The position numbers and the translations under genes were made by a program. The notes below the pieces were generated by a model that was not told the origin of the DNA, did no database searches, and was given only the letters and a program-made list of their open reading frames with translations. This document shows, piece by piece, positions 32,558 through 41,430 of a DNA stretch of 64,000 nucleotides (positions within the stretch are counted from its first letter, which is position 1; each line of letters starts with the position of its first letter). Source of the stretch: Micromonospora sp. RP3T (GTDB taxonomy: Bacteria > Actinomycetota > Actinomycetes > Mycobacteriales > Micromonosporaceae); contig NZ_PYPS01000010.1 of NCBI RefSeq assembly GCF_003027925.1, forward strand, positions 1-64,000, written 5' to 3'.

Positions 32558-33537
32558 GTGGGCCGGCCGGCCGGTTCTGGGCGGCGGTCGAGGACCACTG
32601 TCCCGGGTTGCTGCCGGAGGCCGACGCGCCACTGCTGCACGCCACCCTGAGGCGACTGCTCGACGGTGGCGACGACCGGTCGGCACGCCTGGCGTCGCTG
32701 CGGGTGCTCGGTTGCGCGTACCGCGGTCTTGGTCTGCGGCCCTGGCACGCGGCGGTGATCGGCGGCGCGTTGCCGGGTGTGCGGTGGTGGCGGGTGTGGC
32801 GGCTGGTCGAGCGGACCGCGGCGCGGGTGGGCGACGGCCCGGCCTGGTGGCCGGCCGAGGTGATCGGCCACGACCGCGCCGTCGAGGGCGTCGCGGTGTT
32901 GACGGTACGACCGTGGCGGCGGCTGCCCCACCGACCCGGTCAGGCGGTGCCGGTGTGCACGCCCCGCCGTCCTGGACGGTGGCGGTGGCTGTCGCCGGCC
33001 AACGCGCCCCGTCCCGACGGCACGATCGAGTTCCACGTCCGTGCCGTCCCCGGCGGGGCCGTCTCCCGCAGCCTCGTCGAGGAGGTACGCCCCGGGGACC
33101 TGCTGCATCTCGGCGCACCCGCCGACACCGGCCTGGAACTGGCCGACGGCACCGATGACGTGCTGCTGGTAGCCGGTGGCACCGGCCTGGCGCCGCTGCG
33201 TGCCCTCACCGAACAGGTCGCCGAACAGCCGCACCGCAGGCGGGTGACGCTCGTCCTCGGCGCGCGCACGTTCACCGACGTCTACGACGCCATCGCCCTG
33301 GACGAGCTCCAACAGGCCCACGACTGGCTGACCATCGTGCCCGCCTTCTCCGACGACCCCGAGGCCGACCCCGCCGAGCAGGGCACCGCCCTCGCGCTGG
33401 CCATCCACCACCACCGGCCCGGCCACCACGTCCACGTCTGCGGCCCACCCGCCATGAACGCGGCAGCCCGCCGGTGGCTCACCATCGCGGGGGTGCCCGC
33501 CGACCACCTGCACCTCCCGACGATCGGGGAACGGTGA
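32554..33537 (+). CDS. FNR-type flavin/NAD reductase with a degenerate globin-like N-terminus
   Basis: This encodes a 327-residue protein. Residues 1-90 are helical and contain [23 protein letters not shown], resembling the globin part of flavohaemoglobins, but I could not identify the proximal-His segment, so haem binding is doubtful. Residues 100-327 are the ferredoxin-reductase-type module: GQAVPVCTP and SPANAP for flavin, [18 protein letters not shown] for NAD(P)H, and [19 protein letters not shown] at the C-terminus. It is probably an NAD(P)H-dependent reductase in NO or oxygen stress. It is translationally coupled to the preceding 28-codon ORF. Confidence 0.82.
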   Translation: MSGPAGRFWAAVEDHCPGLLPEADAPLLHATLRRLLDGGDDRSARLASLRVLGCAYRGLGLRPWHAAVIGGALPGVRWWRVWRLVERTAARVGDGPAWWPAEVIGHDRAVEGVAVLTVRPWRRLPHRPGQAVPVCTPRRPGRWRWLSPANAPRPDGTIEFHVRAVPGGAVSRSLVEEVRPGDLLHLGAPADTGLELADGTDDVLLVAGGTGLAPLRALTEQVAEQPHRRRVTLVLGARTFTDVYDAIALDELQQAHDWLTIVPAFSDDPEADPAEQGTALALAIHHHRPGHHVHVCGPPAMNAAARRWLTIAGVPADHLHLPTIGER

Positions 33538-33594
33538 CGGACCCGCCGATGTCAACTCGCGTCGTGCGTGTTCGCGTTCGCGCAGCGAGTGGGC

Positions 33595-33600
33595 TAGTTT
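33595..33600 (+). promoter_or_regulatory. -10 element of the leaderless sigma-factor gene
   Basis: TAGTTT lies 7 nt before the GTG at 33608; no Shine-Dalgarno sequence is present. Confidence 0.5.
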
Positions 33601-33607
33601 CGAACGT

Positions 33608-34618
33608 GTGAACGAGGTGGCGAGCGTCCCCGTCGAGACGCAACTCGAGGCGTACCGGTCGGAGCTGACCGGCTACTGCTACCGGATGCTGGGCTCGGCG
33701 TTCGAGGCCGAGGACGCGGTGCAGGACACCTTCGTCCGGGCCTGGCGCAACTTCGACCGGTTCGAGGGGCGCTCCGCGTTGCGGACCTGGCTGTACCGGA
33801 TCGCCACGAACGTCTGCCTGAACATGACCGCCAGCGCGCAGCGTCGGATCCGGCCGATGGATCTCGGCCCCGCCGGCAGCGGCACCGCCGCCCATCCCGG
33901 CGAGCCGCGCCCGGAGCAGATCTGGGTGGGCCCGGTGCCGGACGACCGGGTCCTCGCCGAGTCCGGCGACCCGGCCGACGTGATCGCCGGGCGGGAGTCG
34001 GTCCGGCTGGCGCTCGTCGCGGCGTTGCAGCACCTCCCGCCGAAGCAGCGGGCCGTGCTCATCCTGCGCGAGGTGCTGGCCTGGTCGGCCCAGGAGGTCG
34101 CGGACCTGCTCGACACGTCGGTGGCGAGCGTCAACAGCGCGCTGCAACGGGCGCGGGCCACGCTCGCGTCGACCGACGCCGACACCGACGTGCGCCGGCC
34201 GCTGGACGAGGAACAGCAGGCGTTGCTGGCCCGCTACGTGCGCGCGTTCGAGTCGTACGACCTCACGGCGCTCACCGAGCTGCTGCACGAGGACGCGACG
34301 CTGTCCATGCCGCCGATGCCGTTGTGGCTGCGCGGTCCCGACCACATCACCGCGTGGATGACCGGCACGGGTCACGGCTGCCGGGGATCCCGGCTGGTGC
34401 CGGTGGCGGCCAACGGCATGCCGGCGTTCGGGCAGTACCGGCCCGGGCCCGACTCAGGGCACGTGCCCTGGTCGCTGATCGTGGTGGGGCTCTCCGGCGG
34501 CCGGATCACCTCGCTCAACCACTTCCTCGACACCGACCGCCTGTTCCCGCTCTTCGGCCTGCCGGACCGCCTCGACGAGGGTGTCGGCGAGCCCCAGCAG
34601 GCCGGCCAGGTCGCGTAG
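33608..34618 (+). CDS. ECF-type sigma factor with C-terminal SnoaL-like domain
   Basis: This encodes a 336-residue protein. Sigma region 2 is [33 protein letters not shown] and sigma region 4 is [45 protein letters not shown]. The C-terminal 120 residues form an NTF2/SnoaL-like domain ([20 protein letters not shown]) as in SigG/ECF56-like groups. There, this domain modulates the sigma factor and no classical anti-sigma gene is required. The last 165 nt are overlapped on the other strand by a STAS gene. The GTG start fits the -10 box 7 nt upstream. Confidence 0.9.
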   Translation: MNEVASVPVETQLEAYRSELTGYCYRMLGSAFEAEDAVQDTFVRAWRNFDRFEGRSALRTWLYRIATNVCLNMTASAQRRIRPMDLGPAGSGTAAHPGEPRPEQIWVGPVPDDRVLAESGDPADVIAGRESVRLALVAALQHLPPKQRAVLILREVLAWSAQEVADLLDTSVASVNSALQRARATLASTDADTDVRRPLDEEQQALLARYVRAFESYDLTALTELLHEDATLSMPPMPLWLRGPDHITAWMTGTGHGCRGSRLVPVAANGMPAFGQYRPGPDSGHVPWSLIVVGLSGGRITSLNHFLDTDRLFPLFGLPDRLDEGVGEPQQAGQVA

Positions 34619-34882
34619 GGCCGCACCGGCCCCGCGGGTCTCCCACCGCCACCCGAGCCGCTTGGCGGTCAGCCGGAGCCGGGCCAGCGTCTCGATCGTG
34701 ACCAGGTCGGGTCGGGTCACCGCGGACACGTCGCAGATCACCACGCCCCGGTCGCGGCCCCGTAACGTCTCCGCCAACTCGGCGCAGCGGACCGCGACGT
34801 CCGCGCGGGTCGGCGTCGTGCCGGGCAGGCGGAACACGAGGGTGGTCACGCGGATCAGACCGGCGTACGCCCGGATTCTCAT
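34454..34882 (-). CDS. STAS-domain (anti-sigma-antagonist-like) protein
   Basis: This encodes a 142-residue protein whose core (residues 10-105) has the STAS pattern: [31 protein letters not shown], then [32 protein letters not shown], with the conserved Asp in CDVS. The phosphorylatable Ser of SpoIIAA-like proteins is not clearly placed. The 40-residue acidic tail lies opposite the end of the sigma gene, overlapping it by 165 nt. Because STAS proteins act in sigma-factor partner switching, a link to that sigma factor is attractive but unproven. Confidence 0.8.
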   Translation of the reverse strand: MRIRAYAGLIRVTTLVFRLPGTTPTRADVAVRCAELAETLRGRDRGVVICDVSAVTRPDLVTIETLARLRLTAKRLGWRWETRGAGAALRDLAGLLGLADTLVEAVRQAEEREQAVGVEEVVERGDPAAGEPHHDQRPGHVP

Positions 34883-35212
34883 CGCCTCCGGCCGGATCCA
34901 CCGGCCCGGCGGCGTACGCCGACCCGAGTCCTTCTCGGACGCGTGCCGATCGACCGCAATTTCCGCCGGTCATCTCGCCGAACGCAGTTACATCGACGTT
35001 AACTGCTATACCAATCATCGTTGGGCGGCTATATGATCCCCGGTAGCTCGCCCCGTAGCCTCACGAAACCGCAGCTCCAGCACGCTTCAGGCCGCCTCCG
35101 CACCAGGTGCTCCGCAACGCTCCACACCCGGTGGCCGGCCCGATCCGCCGCGTCGAAAATGTCGCGGTAATTGCCGGCGCTGCGCCCCAGCCTGCCGGAA
35201 AGGTGGGAACGG
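34883..35212. promoter_or_regulatory. 330-nt divergent intergenic region with an inverted repeat and -10 element
   Basis: This region lies between the STAS gene and the winged-helix gene. It is AT-richer at 34960-35040 and contains GCAGTTA at 34984-34990 and TAACTGC at 35000-35006 with a 9-nt spacer. TATGAT lies at 35032-35037, followed by a leader of about 170 nt to the ATG at 35213. I see no gene or RNA in it. The AT patch and inverted repeat are candidate regulator sites. Confidence 0.4.
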
Positions 35213-35941
35213 ATGACCGTGATCCCGTCCTTGGTCATCGGCATCGCGTCCACGGCGGCCGAACGCCGGCAACTCGCCCAACTGTTGGGCGGCACCGAGA
35301 CGTTCCTGATCGTCTCCAGCGCTCATCAGGCGCGCCGGTTCCTCGACCTGGTCCGCCGCCCGCCGGTCACGCGGCCGGCCGTCAGCCCCGCCCCCGACAG
35401 CGACGTCCCGGCCGACCCCCGGCCCGGGACGCCGGCCCCGCGGGCTGATTCCCGCCCCGGGACGCCGACCCCGTCGGTCGACCCGTCGGCCGGATCGGCC
35501 GGGCCGCCCGTCGGTGCTCCGGCCGGGTCTCCGCTCGATCCGTCCGCCGGTCCTTCCGCCGGATCCTCGGCCGGGTCTCCGCGCGATCTGTCGTCCGACC
35601 CGCCCGCTGGTTCTCCGGCCGAGGTGACGGACCGGTCGCCGGTCGACCCGTCCGGGCCGGAGCTGGCCGTGGACTCCGACCGACGGGTGCTGCGCTGGCG
35701 GGAGCGGGAGGTCGGGCTGACGCCGCTGGAGCACGACCTGTTGGTCTGCCTCGCCGGCATCCCGGGCCAGGTGTGGACGTACGCCCGCCTGCACCGCGCC
35801 GTCTGGGGCAACGACCACCTCGGTCGGGGCTCCGACATGCACTCCGTGGTCCGCCGCATCCGGCACAAGCTGGCCCGCCTGAACGCCCCGACCACGATCC
35901 ACGCCGTCCGAGGCGTCGGCTTCCGCCTCACCCTTTCCTGA
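35213..35941 (+). CDS. Winged-helix (Trans_reg_C) regulator with pseudo-receiver N-terminus
   Basis: This encodes a 242-residue protein. A short N-terminal segment (residues 3-45, PSLVIGIASTAAERRQLAQL then LLGGTETFLIVSS) is followed by a Pro/Ser/Ala-rich linker of about 110 residues with quasi-repeats. An OmpR-type winged helix comes last: REREVGLTPLEHDLLVCLAG, YARLHRAVWGND, MHSVVRRIRHKLARL, and HAVRGVGFRL. It lacks a phosphorylatable receiver Asp. A clear paralogue lies beyond the giant S8 protease gene (40809). AAGGTGG precedes the ATG. Confidence 0.85.
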   Translation: MTVIPSLVIGIASTAAERRQLAQLLGGTETFLIVSSAHQARRFLDLVRRPPVTRPAVSPAPDSDVPADPRPGTPAPRADSRPGTPTPSVDPSAGSAGPPVGAPAGSPLDPSAGPSAGSSAGSPRDLSSDPPAGSPAEVTDRSPVDPSGPELAVDSDRRVLRWREREVGLTPLEHDLLVCLAGIPGQVWTYARLHRAVWGNDHLGRGSDMHSVVRRIRHKLARLNAPTTIHAVRGVGFRLTLS

Positions 35942-35975
35942 CCCCCACCCCCACCCCCACCCCGCACCCCGCTCC
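35942..35975 (-). repeat. C-rich microsatellite, G-quadruplex potential on the minus strand
   Basis: Just after the winged-helix stop, (CCCCCA)n units (ACCCCCACCCCCACCCCC) are followed by CCCGCACCCC. The minus strand thus carries at least five G-tracts of 4-5 with 1-nt loops. It lies directly beside the long palindrome. Confidence 0.5.
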
Positions 35976-35976
35976 T

Positions 35977-36038
35977 CGTTGATCAAGGAGTTTGCGTCTG
36001 TTTCGGTGCCCCGGCAGACGCAAACTCCTTGATCAACG
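35977..36038. repeat. Long perfect palindrome (dispersed-repeat-like) between convergent genes
   Basis: Arms of 24 bp (35977-36000 and 36015-36038) are perfect, with a 14-nt loop. Each arm begins or ends with CGTTGATCAAGGAG, unlike the surrounding base composition. It lies between the winged-helix gene and the S8 protease gene and can terminate both. From memory I believe this sequence recurs widely in Micromonospora genomes, which I cannot check. Confidence 0.7.
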
Positions 36039-36160
36039 CTCAGGCCGCCGGGGCCGGGTGGGGCCGCGTGGGGTGGGGTGGGGAGTGCTCGGTCGACGCG
36101 CAAAAGGGGAGCGGCCCGCCCGGTGCGGAGCACCGGGCGGGCCACCCCGTCATGCTGCGG

Positions 36161-39100
36161 TCAGCAGCGGGTGGGGGAGAGGGTGAAGTCCTCTACCGTG
36201 GGCGTGGTGGAGTTGATCTTCGTCGGGCGGGTCTGGGGCTTCCAGCCGTCCTTGGCGACGATCAGCGTGAGCGGGTTGTTGCGCCGGTCCATCCAGTAGG
36301 CGTACCGGCCGTCGGCGTCCGTGGTGAACGTGTAGGAACTCGCCCAGGAGTCGACCTGCACGGTCGCGCCCGGCAGCGGGGCGGTGACGCCCTGGCAGCT
36401 CTTGCCGGAGACCGTGCCGGACAGCTTGCCCCAGGTGGTCGGCGGCTGCGCGACCATGGTGACCGCCACCGGCGCCACCGTGTACGGGGTGTTCTCCTTG
36501 ATCACGATGGACGCCGAGTACGTGCCCGGCTGGTCCACGTTCGCGGTCATGCCGACCGTGACCGTGACCTTCGCGCCAGGTGCCAGCGTCACCTTCGACT
36601 TGTCGACGGTCAGCCAGCTCACGTCGGCCGCCACCTCGGCGCACTCGGAGAAGCCGGGCAGGACCTCGCTGTCCTTGGTGGCGGTGAAGCCGCCCGACGA
36701 GCCGCCGACCTTGTAGAACCCGCAGGCCGCGCCGCCCCGGTAGCGGGGCGCGTTGGCGTTGGGCAGGTTGGCCCAGGAACTGGTCGCCGGGTCGTACGCG
36801 AAACCGGCGTTGGTGATGGCGCCGCCCTGCGACCCGCCGACGACCAGCAGCTTGCCGTTCGCCACCGCGTACGAGGCGGCCCAGTTGTCGGCCGGCGCGT
36901 CGGCGATGGCGGTCCAGGCGTTGGCGCCCGGGTCGAACGCGTAGCCGGCCTTCTGCGAGTTCGTGCCGTCGTTGCCGCCGGTGCAGTAGACGGTGCCGTC
37001 GATCCCGCCGCAGGACAGGAACGCCACCGACTTCGGGTACGCGGGCAGCGTCTCCCAGGTGTTGGCGCCCGGGTCGTACCGGACGACCGAGTTGGACATC
37101 GGCAGGCAGCTCGCCGTGGTGCAGCCACCGATCGCGTACAGCTTGCCGCCCGCGACGGCCTGGCCGGCGGCCGACCGGGGCGCCGGGTTGCTCGCCTTCG
37201 CGGTCCAGGTGTTCGCCGCCGGGTCGTACGACCAGGTGGCGCCGTCCGGGCCGGAGGCGCCCCAGCCGCCGGTGGCGACGATCTTGCCGTCGATCACGCC
37301 GACCGTCATCGCGGTACGGGCGCCGGGCAGGTCGGCGATGGCGGTCCAGGTCTGCGCGATCGGGTCGTACCGGTAGTTCTTCGTGCTGGACGTGGTGCCG
37401 TCGCCGCCACCGATGGAGTAGACCTTGCCGTCGACGGTGACGACCCGGTTGTCCATCACGTTCGCCGGGTAGCCCGGGACGGCGGTCCACGGGTCGGCCT
37501 GGGGACCGGCCGACGCGACCGACGTCGAGGACCTGCCGGACGAGCGGGCCGCGAACGACGTCGCCGCGGTCAGCCGCTGCGCCGGCGCGCCGGTCGAGCC
37601 GAGCAACGCCTGCTCGGAGAGCCGGGACCCGTCGGCGCGTTGCAGCACGAACCCGCCGTCACGCTCGCTGAACTCGACGTCGACCGGCGCGCCGCCGGTG
37701 TTGGTCACGGTGAACGTCTTGCTGACCTTGCCGCTGGGCATCCGGGCCGTCCCGGTCAGCGACGTCGGCTGCACCGACAGCCGGCCGGCGGCCAGTTGGA
37801 ACGTGGCCGTGGTGGCCCAGTCCGTCTCGACCGTGACCTGCTTGGTCTGGCTCACGTAGTTGCCGGCGCTGGCGGTGAACGGGTGCGTGCCGGTCAGCGA
37901 CGAGAACATCCAGTAGAAGCCGTCGGGCAGCTCGGTGTCGTCCGGGGTGGCGACCGTGGTGGCCTTCTCCGCCGGGCGGTCCTTGCTGGTCACCGTGGCG
38001 CCGTTGACGTAGCTGTTGTCGTTCTTGTCGCGCACGTGGCCGAGCACCAGGCCGCCGTCGACCGGCTTGCAGACCAGCTTGCTGCCGATCAGCACGTTGT
38101 CGACCTCCCACCACCACTCCCAACTCGCGTCGTAGTAGTGGAAGCGGACCCGCACCTGCGACTGGTTCGCCGCCTGCGGGATCGGCACCTCGGTCACCTT
38201 GCCGCGTACGTCGGCCGCCTGCCGGAGCACGTTGCTCCAGGTGGTGCCGCCGTCGAGGCTCAGGTCGACGTCCGCGCGGTCACTGTTCAGCCAGTTGTAG
38301 TCCTGGTTGAACCGGATCACCGGCGTGCTCACCCCGGTCAGGTCGACCACCGGGCTGACCAGCGAGGTGTCCTGCCTCCCGCCGTTGCCGTAGTTGTCGC
38401 TGTCGATGATGGCGAAGTTGCCGCTGCCGCCGGTCAGGTTGCCGCGCTCACCGGCGTCGGTGAACTCCCAGACCTGGCCGGAGCCGGCGTTGTCCACCAC
38501 CGACCAGCCGTCCGGCACGCCGGTGCCGTCGAACGTCTCGTACTCGCCGTCCGAGCTGACCGTGTAGCCGGGGGCGGTGGCGCACTTCTCCGGGTCCGCC
38601 GGCACCGCGACGTTCGCGGTCAGGTTGCCGGTGCCGACCGTGACCTCCTTGGTGACGGTCAGGTAGCCGGCGTACTGCGGCTCGATCGTGAGCCGGTAGG
38701 TCGACCCGGCCGGCAGCTTCAGGCTGTAGCGACCGGTGGCCGGCGTGGTGTAGTCCGAGATCGGCGTGCCGGCCACGCTCACCTTCGCGTAGAGCGGCCA
38801 GCCGTGCCCCGACCCGTCGGTGACCTGCCCGCTGACCGTGACGCTCGGCGTTGCGGTGAGCACCACGTCGAGCGTGGTGGTGGTGTTCTTGGTGACGGTC
38901 GCGGTCAGCGTGCGGCTCGCGTACCCGAACGCGGAGACCACCACCTGGTAGTCGCCGGCGGGCAGCAGCGAGGAGTAGGTGCCGTCGGCGCCGGTGGTCA
39001 GCGTCCGGTCCGCCGCGCCGGTCAGGGTGACCGTCGCGCCGGCGACAGCGGCGCCGGCCGCGTCGGTGACCTTGCCGGCCAGCGTGCCGTTGTCACCGAT

Positions 39101-40552
39101 CGGGGCGGCGGCGAGCAGCGCGAGCGCGTCGAGGCGGCCCTCGCCGTAGACGTTGTTGTCGTCCGCGGTGCCGCCGCACTGCGTGTCGGCCTTGTCGACC
39201 GCCGCGCCGTCGAGCAACGCGCGCGTCGCGGCGACGTCACCGACCAGCGTGGGCGCCGCGGACCAGAGCAGCGCGATCGCGCCGGCCAGGTGCGGCGCCG
39301 CCATCGAGGTGCCGCTGATGCTGGCGTACGAGTTGTCCGGCACGCTGGAGCGGACGTTGACGCCGGGGGCGGAGATGTTCGGCTTGATCTCGCCGTTCTG
39401 CCCGGTGCCCCGGGACGAGAAGCTGGCGATGTTGTTGTTGATGTCGTACGCGCCGGCCGAGTAGTTGCTGGCCAGGCTGCCCGGCGAGCCGCTGGTCTGG
39501 CAGGCGGGGCCGTTGTTGCCGTTGGACCAGACACCGAAGATGCCGGACGCGGTCCACGCGTCGGTGACGTCCTCCATGAACGGCTCGTTGGACGGCTGCG
39601 TGGTGCCCCACGAGTTGTTGATGATGTTGGGCCGCTTGCTGGCGTCCGGGTTCTCGCCGGCCAGGTCGGTGGGCTCCAGCATCCACTGACCGGAGGAGAT
39701 CAGCGCGGCGTCGGTCGGGCAGCACCCGTTCGCGGCGATCCACTTGACCTCGGGGGCGACGCCGATCTGGTTGGCGCCGTCCGAGCCGGCCATGGTGCCC
39801 ATGGTGTGGGTGCCGTGCCCGTCGGAGTCGCACGGCCCCTCGTCGCACTCGCCGGCCGCGTCGTACCAGTTGTAGTTGTGGTCGAACGTGCCGTCGCCGT
39901 TGTTGCCCCGGTACGCGTTCACCAGCGCCGGGTGGTCGAACTGGACGCCGCTGTCGATGCTGGCCACGGTGATGCCGGCGCCCTTGACGCCGTACTGGGA
40001 CCAGACGTCGTCGGCGTTGATGTTGGCGATGCCCCACTCCAGGGCGTTCGTCGACTTCTGGTCGGTGCCCGGGGTGGTCTCCGGCAGCTTGTACTCCACC
40101 GGCGCGTAGATGCCGTCCACCTCGGTGTGGGCGGCGAAGTTCTGCGCCATGGTCAGCGACCCGCCGGTCACCTTGATGGCGTTGGTGGCCCAGAACGTCT
40201 GGTACTTCGTGCCCGAGCGGTCCAGCTCGGCGCGGATCTTCGCCTGGCTCTCGGCGGCGGTCTTCTTGAGGGCCGCGGCGACCGCGGCGCCCCGCTGGTT
40301 CCAGTCCTTGACCGCGCCGGCCTTGCCCAGGTCGGCCCGGTCGCCGAAGTGGATCCAGAAGTCGCCCTCGCTCTTGCCCTGGAGCTGCCGGGTCAGTTCG
40401 GGACGGATCTTGTCGCCGGCCGTCGCGCCGGCGCCGGTCTGCGCCTGCGCCGGGGCGCCGGTGGCGGCCAGCGCGGTCGCGGCGAGCAGCAGGGCGGTGC
40501 CCGCGCTCACCAGCCGCCCGGCCAGTCCCGTTCGGTGTGGACGTCTCAGCAT
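36161..40552 (-). CDS. Secreted multidomain S8 serine protease with Kelch repeats
   Basis: This encodes a 1463-residue extracellular protein. The signal peptide ends near AQA (about residue 37) and is followed by a propeptide-like domain (about 45-155). The subtilase catalytic domain (about 170-480) shows D200 in ASIDSGVQFDHP, H246 in DSDGHGTHTMG and S416 in SGTSMAAPHLAG. Two carboxypeptidase-regulatory-like beta domains follow (about 495-670), then a MAM/jelly-roll-like region with FAIIDSDNYGN and a third regulatory-like domain. Kelch-type beta-propeller repeats (about 1015-1300, such as KVYSIGGGDG, KIVATGGWG, KLYAIGGC, KLLVVGGSQGG) come next. A BACON-like domain and a final regulatory-like domain end the protein. 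GGAGGAGG precedes the ATG. The target substrate is unknown; two winged-helix genes flank it. Confidence 0.93.
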   Translation of the reverse strand: MLRRPHRTGLAGRLVSAGTALLLAATALAATGAPAQAQTGAGATAGDKIRPELTRQLQGKSEGDFWIHFGDRADLGKAGAVKDWNQRGAAVAAALKKTAAESQAKIRAELDRSGTKYQTFWATNAIKVTGGSLTMAQNFAAHTEVDGIYAPVEYKLPETTPGTDQKSTNALEWGIANINADDVWSQYGVKGAGITVASIDSGVQFDHPALVNAYRGNNGDGTFDHNYNWYDAAGECDEGPCDSDGHGTHTMGTMAGSDGANQIGVAPEVKWIAANGCCPTDAALISSGQWMLEPTDLAGENPDASKRPNIINNSWGTTQPSNEPFMEDVTDAWTASGIFGVWSNGNNGPACQTSGSPGSLASNYSAGAYDINNNIASFSSRGTGQNGEIKPNISAPGVNVRSSVPDNSYASISGTSMAAPHLAGAIALLWSAAPTLVGDVAATRALLDGAAVDKADTQCGGTADDNNVYGEGRLDALALLAAAPIGDNGTLAGKVTDAAGAAVAGATVTLTGAADRTLTTGADGTYSSLLPAGDYQVVVSAFGYASRTLTATVTKNTTTTLDVVLTATPSVTVSGQVTDGSGHGWPLYAKVSVAGTPISDYTTPATGRYSLKLPAGSTYRLTIEPQYAGYLTVTKEVTVGTGNLTANVAVPADPEKCATAPGYTVSSDGEYETFDGTGVPDGWSVVDNAGSGQVWEFTDAGERGNLTGGSGNFAIIDSDNYGNGGRQDTSLVSPVVDLTGVSTPVIRFNQDYNWLNSDRADVDLSLDGGTTWSNVLRQAADVRGKVTEVPIPQAANQSQVRVRFHYYDASWEWWWEVDNVLIGSKLVCKPVDGGLVLGHVRDKNDNSYVNGATVTSKDRPAEKATTVATPDDTELPDGFYWMFSSLTGTHPFTASAGNYVSQTKQVTVETDWATTATFQLAAGRLSVQPTSLTGTARMPSGKVSKTFTVTNTGGAPVDVEFSERDGGFVLQRADGSRLSEQALLGSTGAPAQRLTAATSFAARSSGRSSTSVASAGPQADPWTAVPGYPANVMDNRVVTVDGKVYSIGGGDGTTSSTKNYRYDPIAQTWTAIADLPGARTAMTVGVIDGKIVATGGWGASGPDGATWSYDPAANTWTAKASNPAPRSAAGQAVAGGKLYAIGGCTTASCLPMSNSVVRYDPGANTWETLPAYPKSVAFLSCGGIDGTVYCTGGNDGTNSQKAGYAFDPGANAWTAIADAPADNWAASYAVANGKLLVVGGSQGGAITNAGFAYDPATSSWANLPNANAPRYRGGAACGFYKVGGSSGGFTATKDSEVLPGFSECAEVAADVSWLTVDKSKVTLAPGAKVTVTVGMTANVDQPGTYSASIVIKENTPYTVAPVAVTMVAQPPTTWGKLSGTVSGKSCQGVTAPLPGATVQVDSWASSYTFTTDADGRYAYWMDRRNNPLTLIVAKDGWKPQTRPTKINSTTPTVEDFTLSPTRC

Positions 40553-40778
40553 CGGTGCTGCCTCCTCCGATGACCCGCGGATGATCGAGCCACGACAGAA
40601 GGGCCAGGAGACTGCGCTCCCGACTGGTCACACCGGTTTGAGAAACCCCCCAGGCCCCCTGGGCGCCGTGCGGGTCTACGCCGGCCACCCGAGTGGACAC
40701 TATGATCGACACCAACGGGCGATCAATGACCGTACGTAAGCAACTTGTCACCAACAGGTCCCCGACTCGGTGACCCGG

Positions 40779-40794
40779 TTGACAGTCACTGTCA
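40779..40794 (+). promoter_or_regulatory. -35-like element and palindrome upstream of the second winged-helix gene
   Basis: TTGACA (40779-40784) is part of TGACAGTCACTGTCA (40780-40794), a perfect 6-bp inverted repeat with a 3-bp centre. It lies 15 nt before the GTG at 40809. The 256-nt gap to the S8 protease also holds TATGAT at 40701-40706. Confidence 0.4.
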
Positions 40795-40808
40795 CGGTGG
40801 GGGGCGGC

Positions 40809-41375
40809 GTGACGACGGACGACCCGGACGCGACGTCCCCCGGCACCGACCCGGCGGGGCACCACTTCTCGCTCGTCATCGGCGTGACACCGTCGCCCGC
40901 CGAACGGCTCCGGCTCACCGAGCTGCTGGGCGGCGTGGCGCCGCTGCTGCTGGTCGCCGACCTGGACGAGCTTCGCGAGGTGATCGCTCCCGAGGAGGAT
41001 GGTAGGCGGCGACCGGCGTCCACGCATCCGGAGGCGGCGGGGTCCCCGCCCGACCCCCGGCCCGACGGCGCGCTGGTGATCGACGTGGCCCGGTCCACCG
41101 CCCGCTGGGCCGACCGGGAGGTCGTCCTGACCCGGCTGGAGCGCGACCTGCTGGCCTGCCTGACCACCGAGCCGGTACGCGTGTGGAGCTACCCGGAGCT
41201 GCACCAGGCGGTCTGGCACGACGCGCCGACCCGGCGCCGTGCCGACGTGCAGTCCCTGGTCAAGCGGTTGCGCCGTAAGCTCGGCGAGCTGGGCACCGGC
41301 GTCACCATCGTCGCGGTGCGCGGCGTCGGGCTGCGGCTCACCGACCACGGTGGCCCCCGGGTGCGGGGCGGATGA
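40809..41375 (+). CDS. Winged-helix (Trans_reg_C) regulator, paralogue of the gene at 35213
   Basis: This encodes a 188-residue protein. The N-terminus HFSLVIGVTPSPAERLRLTE followed by LLGGVAPLLLVADL matches the start of the paralogue, a short Pro-rich linker follows, and the OmpR-type winged helix is REVVLTRLERDLLACLTTE, YPELHQAVWHDA, VQSLVKRLRRKLGEL and VAVRGVGLRL. It also lacks a receiver Asp. The GTG at 40809 is taken for the GGTGGGGGG just upstream; an earlier in-frame GTG at 40770 would place the palindrome in the coding region. It is divergent from the protease gene. Confidence 0.82.
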   Translation: MTTDDPDATSPGTDPAGHHFSLVIGVTPSPAERLRLTELLGGVAPLLLVADLDELREVIAPEEDGRRRPASTHPEAAGSPPDPRPDGALVIDVARSTARWADREVVLTRLERDLLACLTTEPVRVWSYPELHQAVWHDAPTRRRADVQSLVKRLRRKLGELGTGVTIVAVRGVGLRLTDHGGPRVRGG

Positions 41376-41430
41376 CGCGACTGTCGTCCACACAGGATTC
41401 CATGTGGTGAGAAAGGGGCAGTATCGGGAC

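Noticed and set aside
36029..40573. 1514-codon plus-strand frame opposite the S8 protease
   Set aside because: The minus strand encodes a complete signal peptide, catalytic triad and Kelch repeats; the plus frame is low-complexity.
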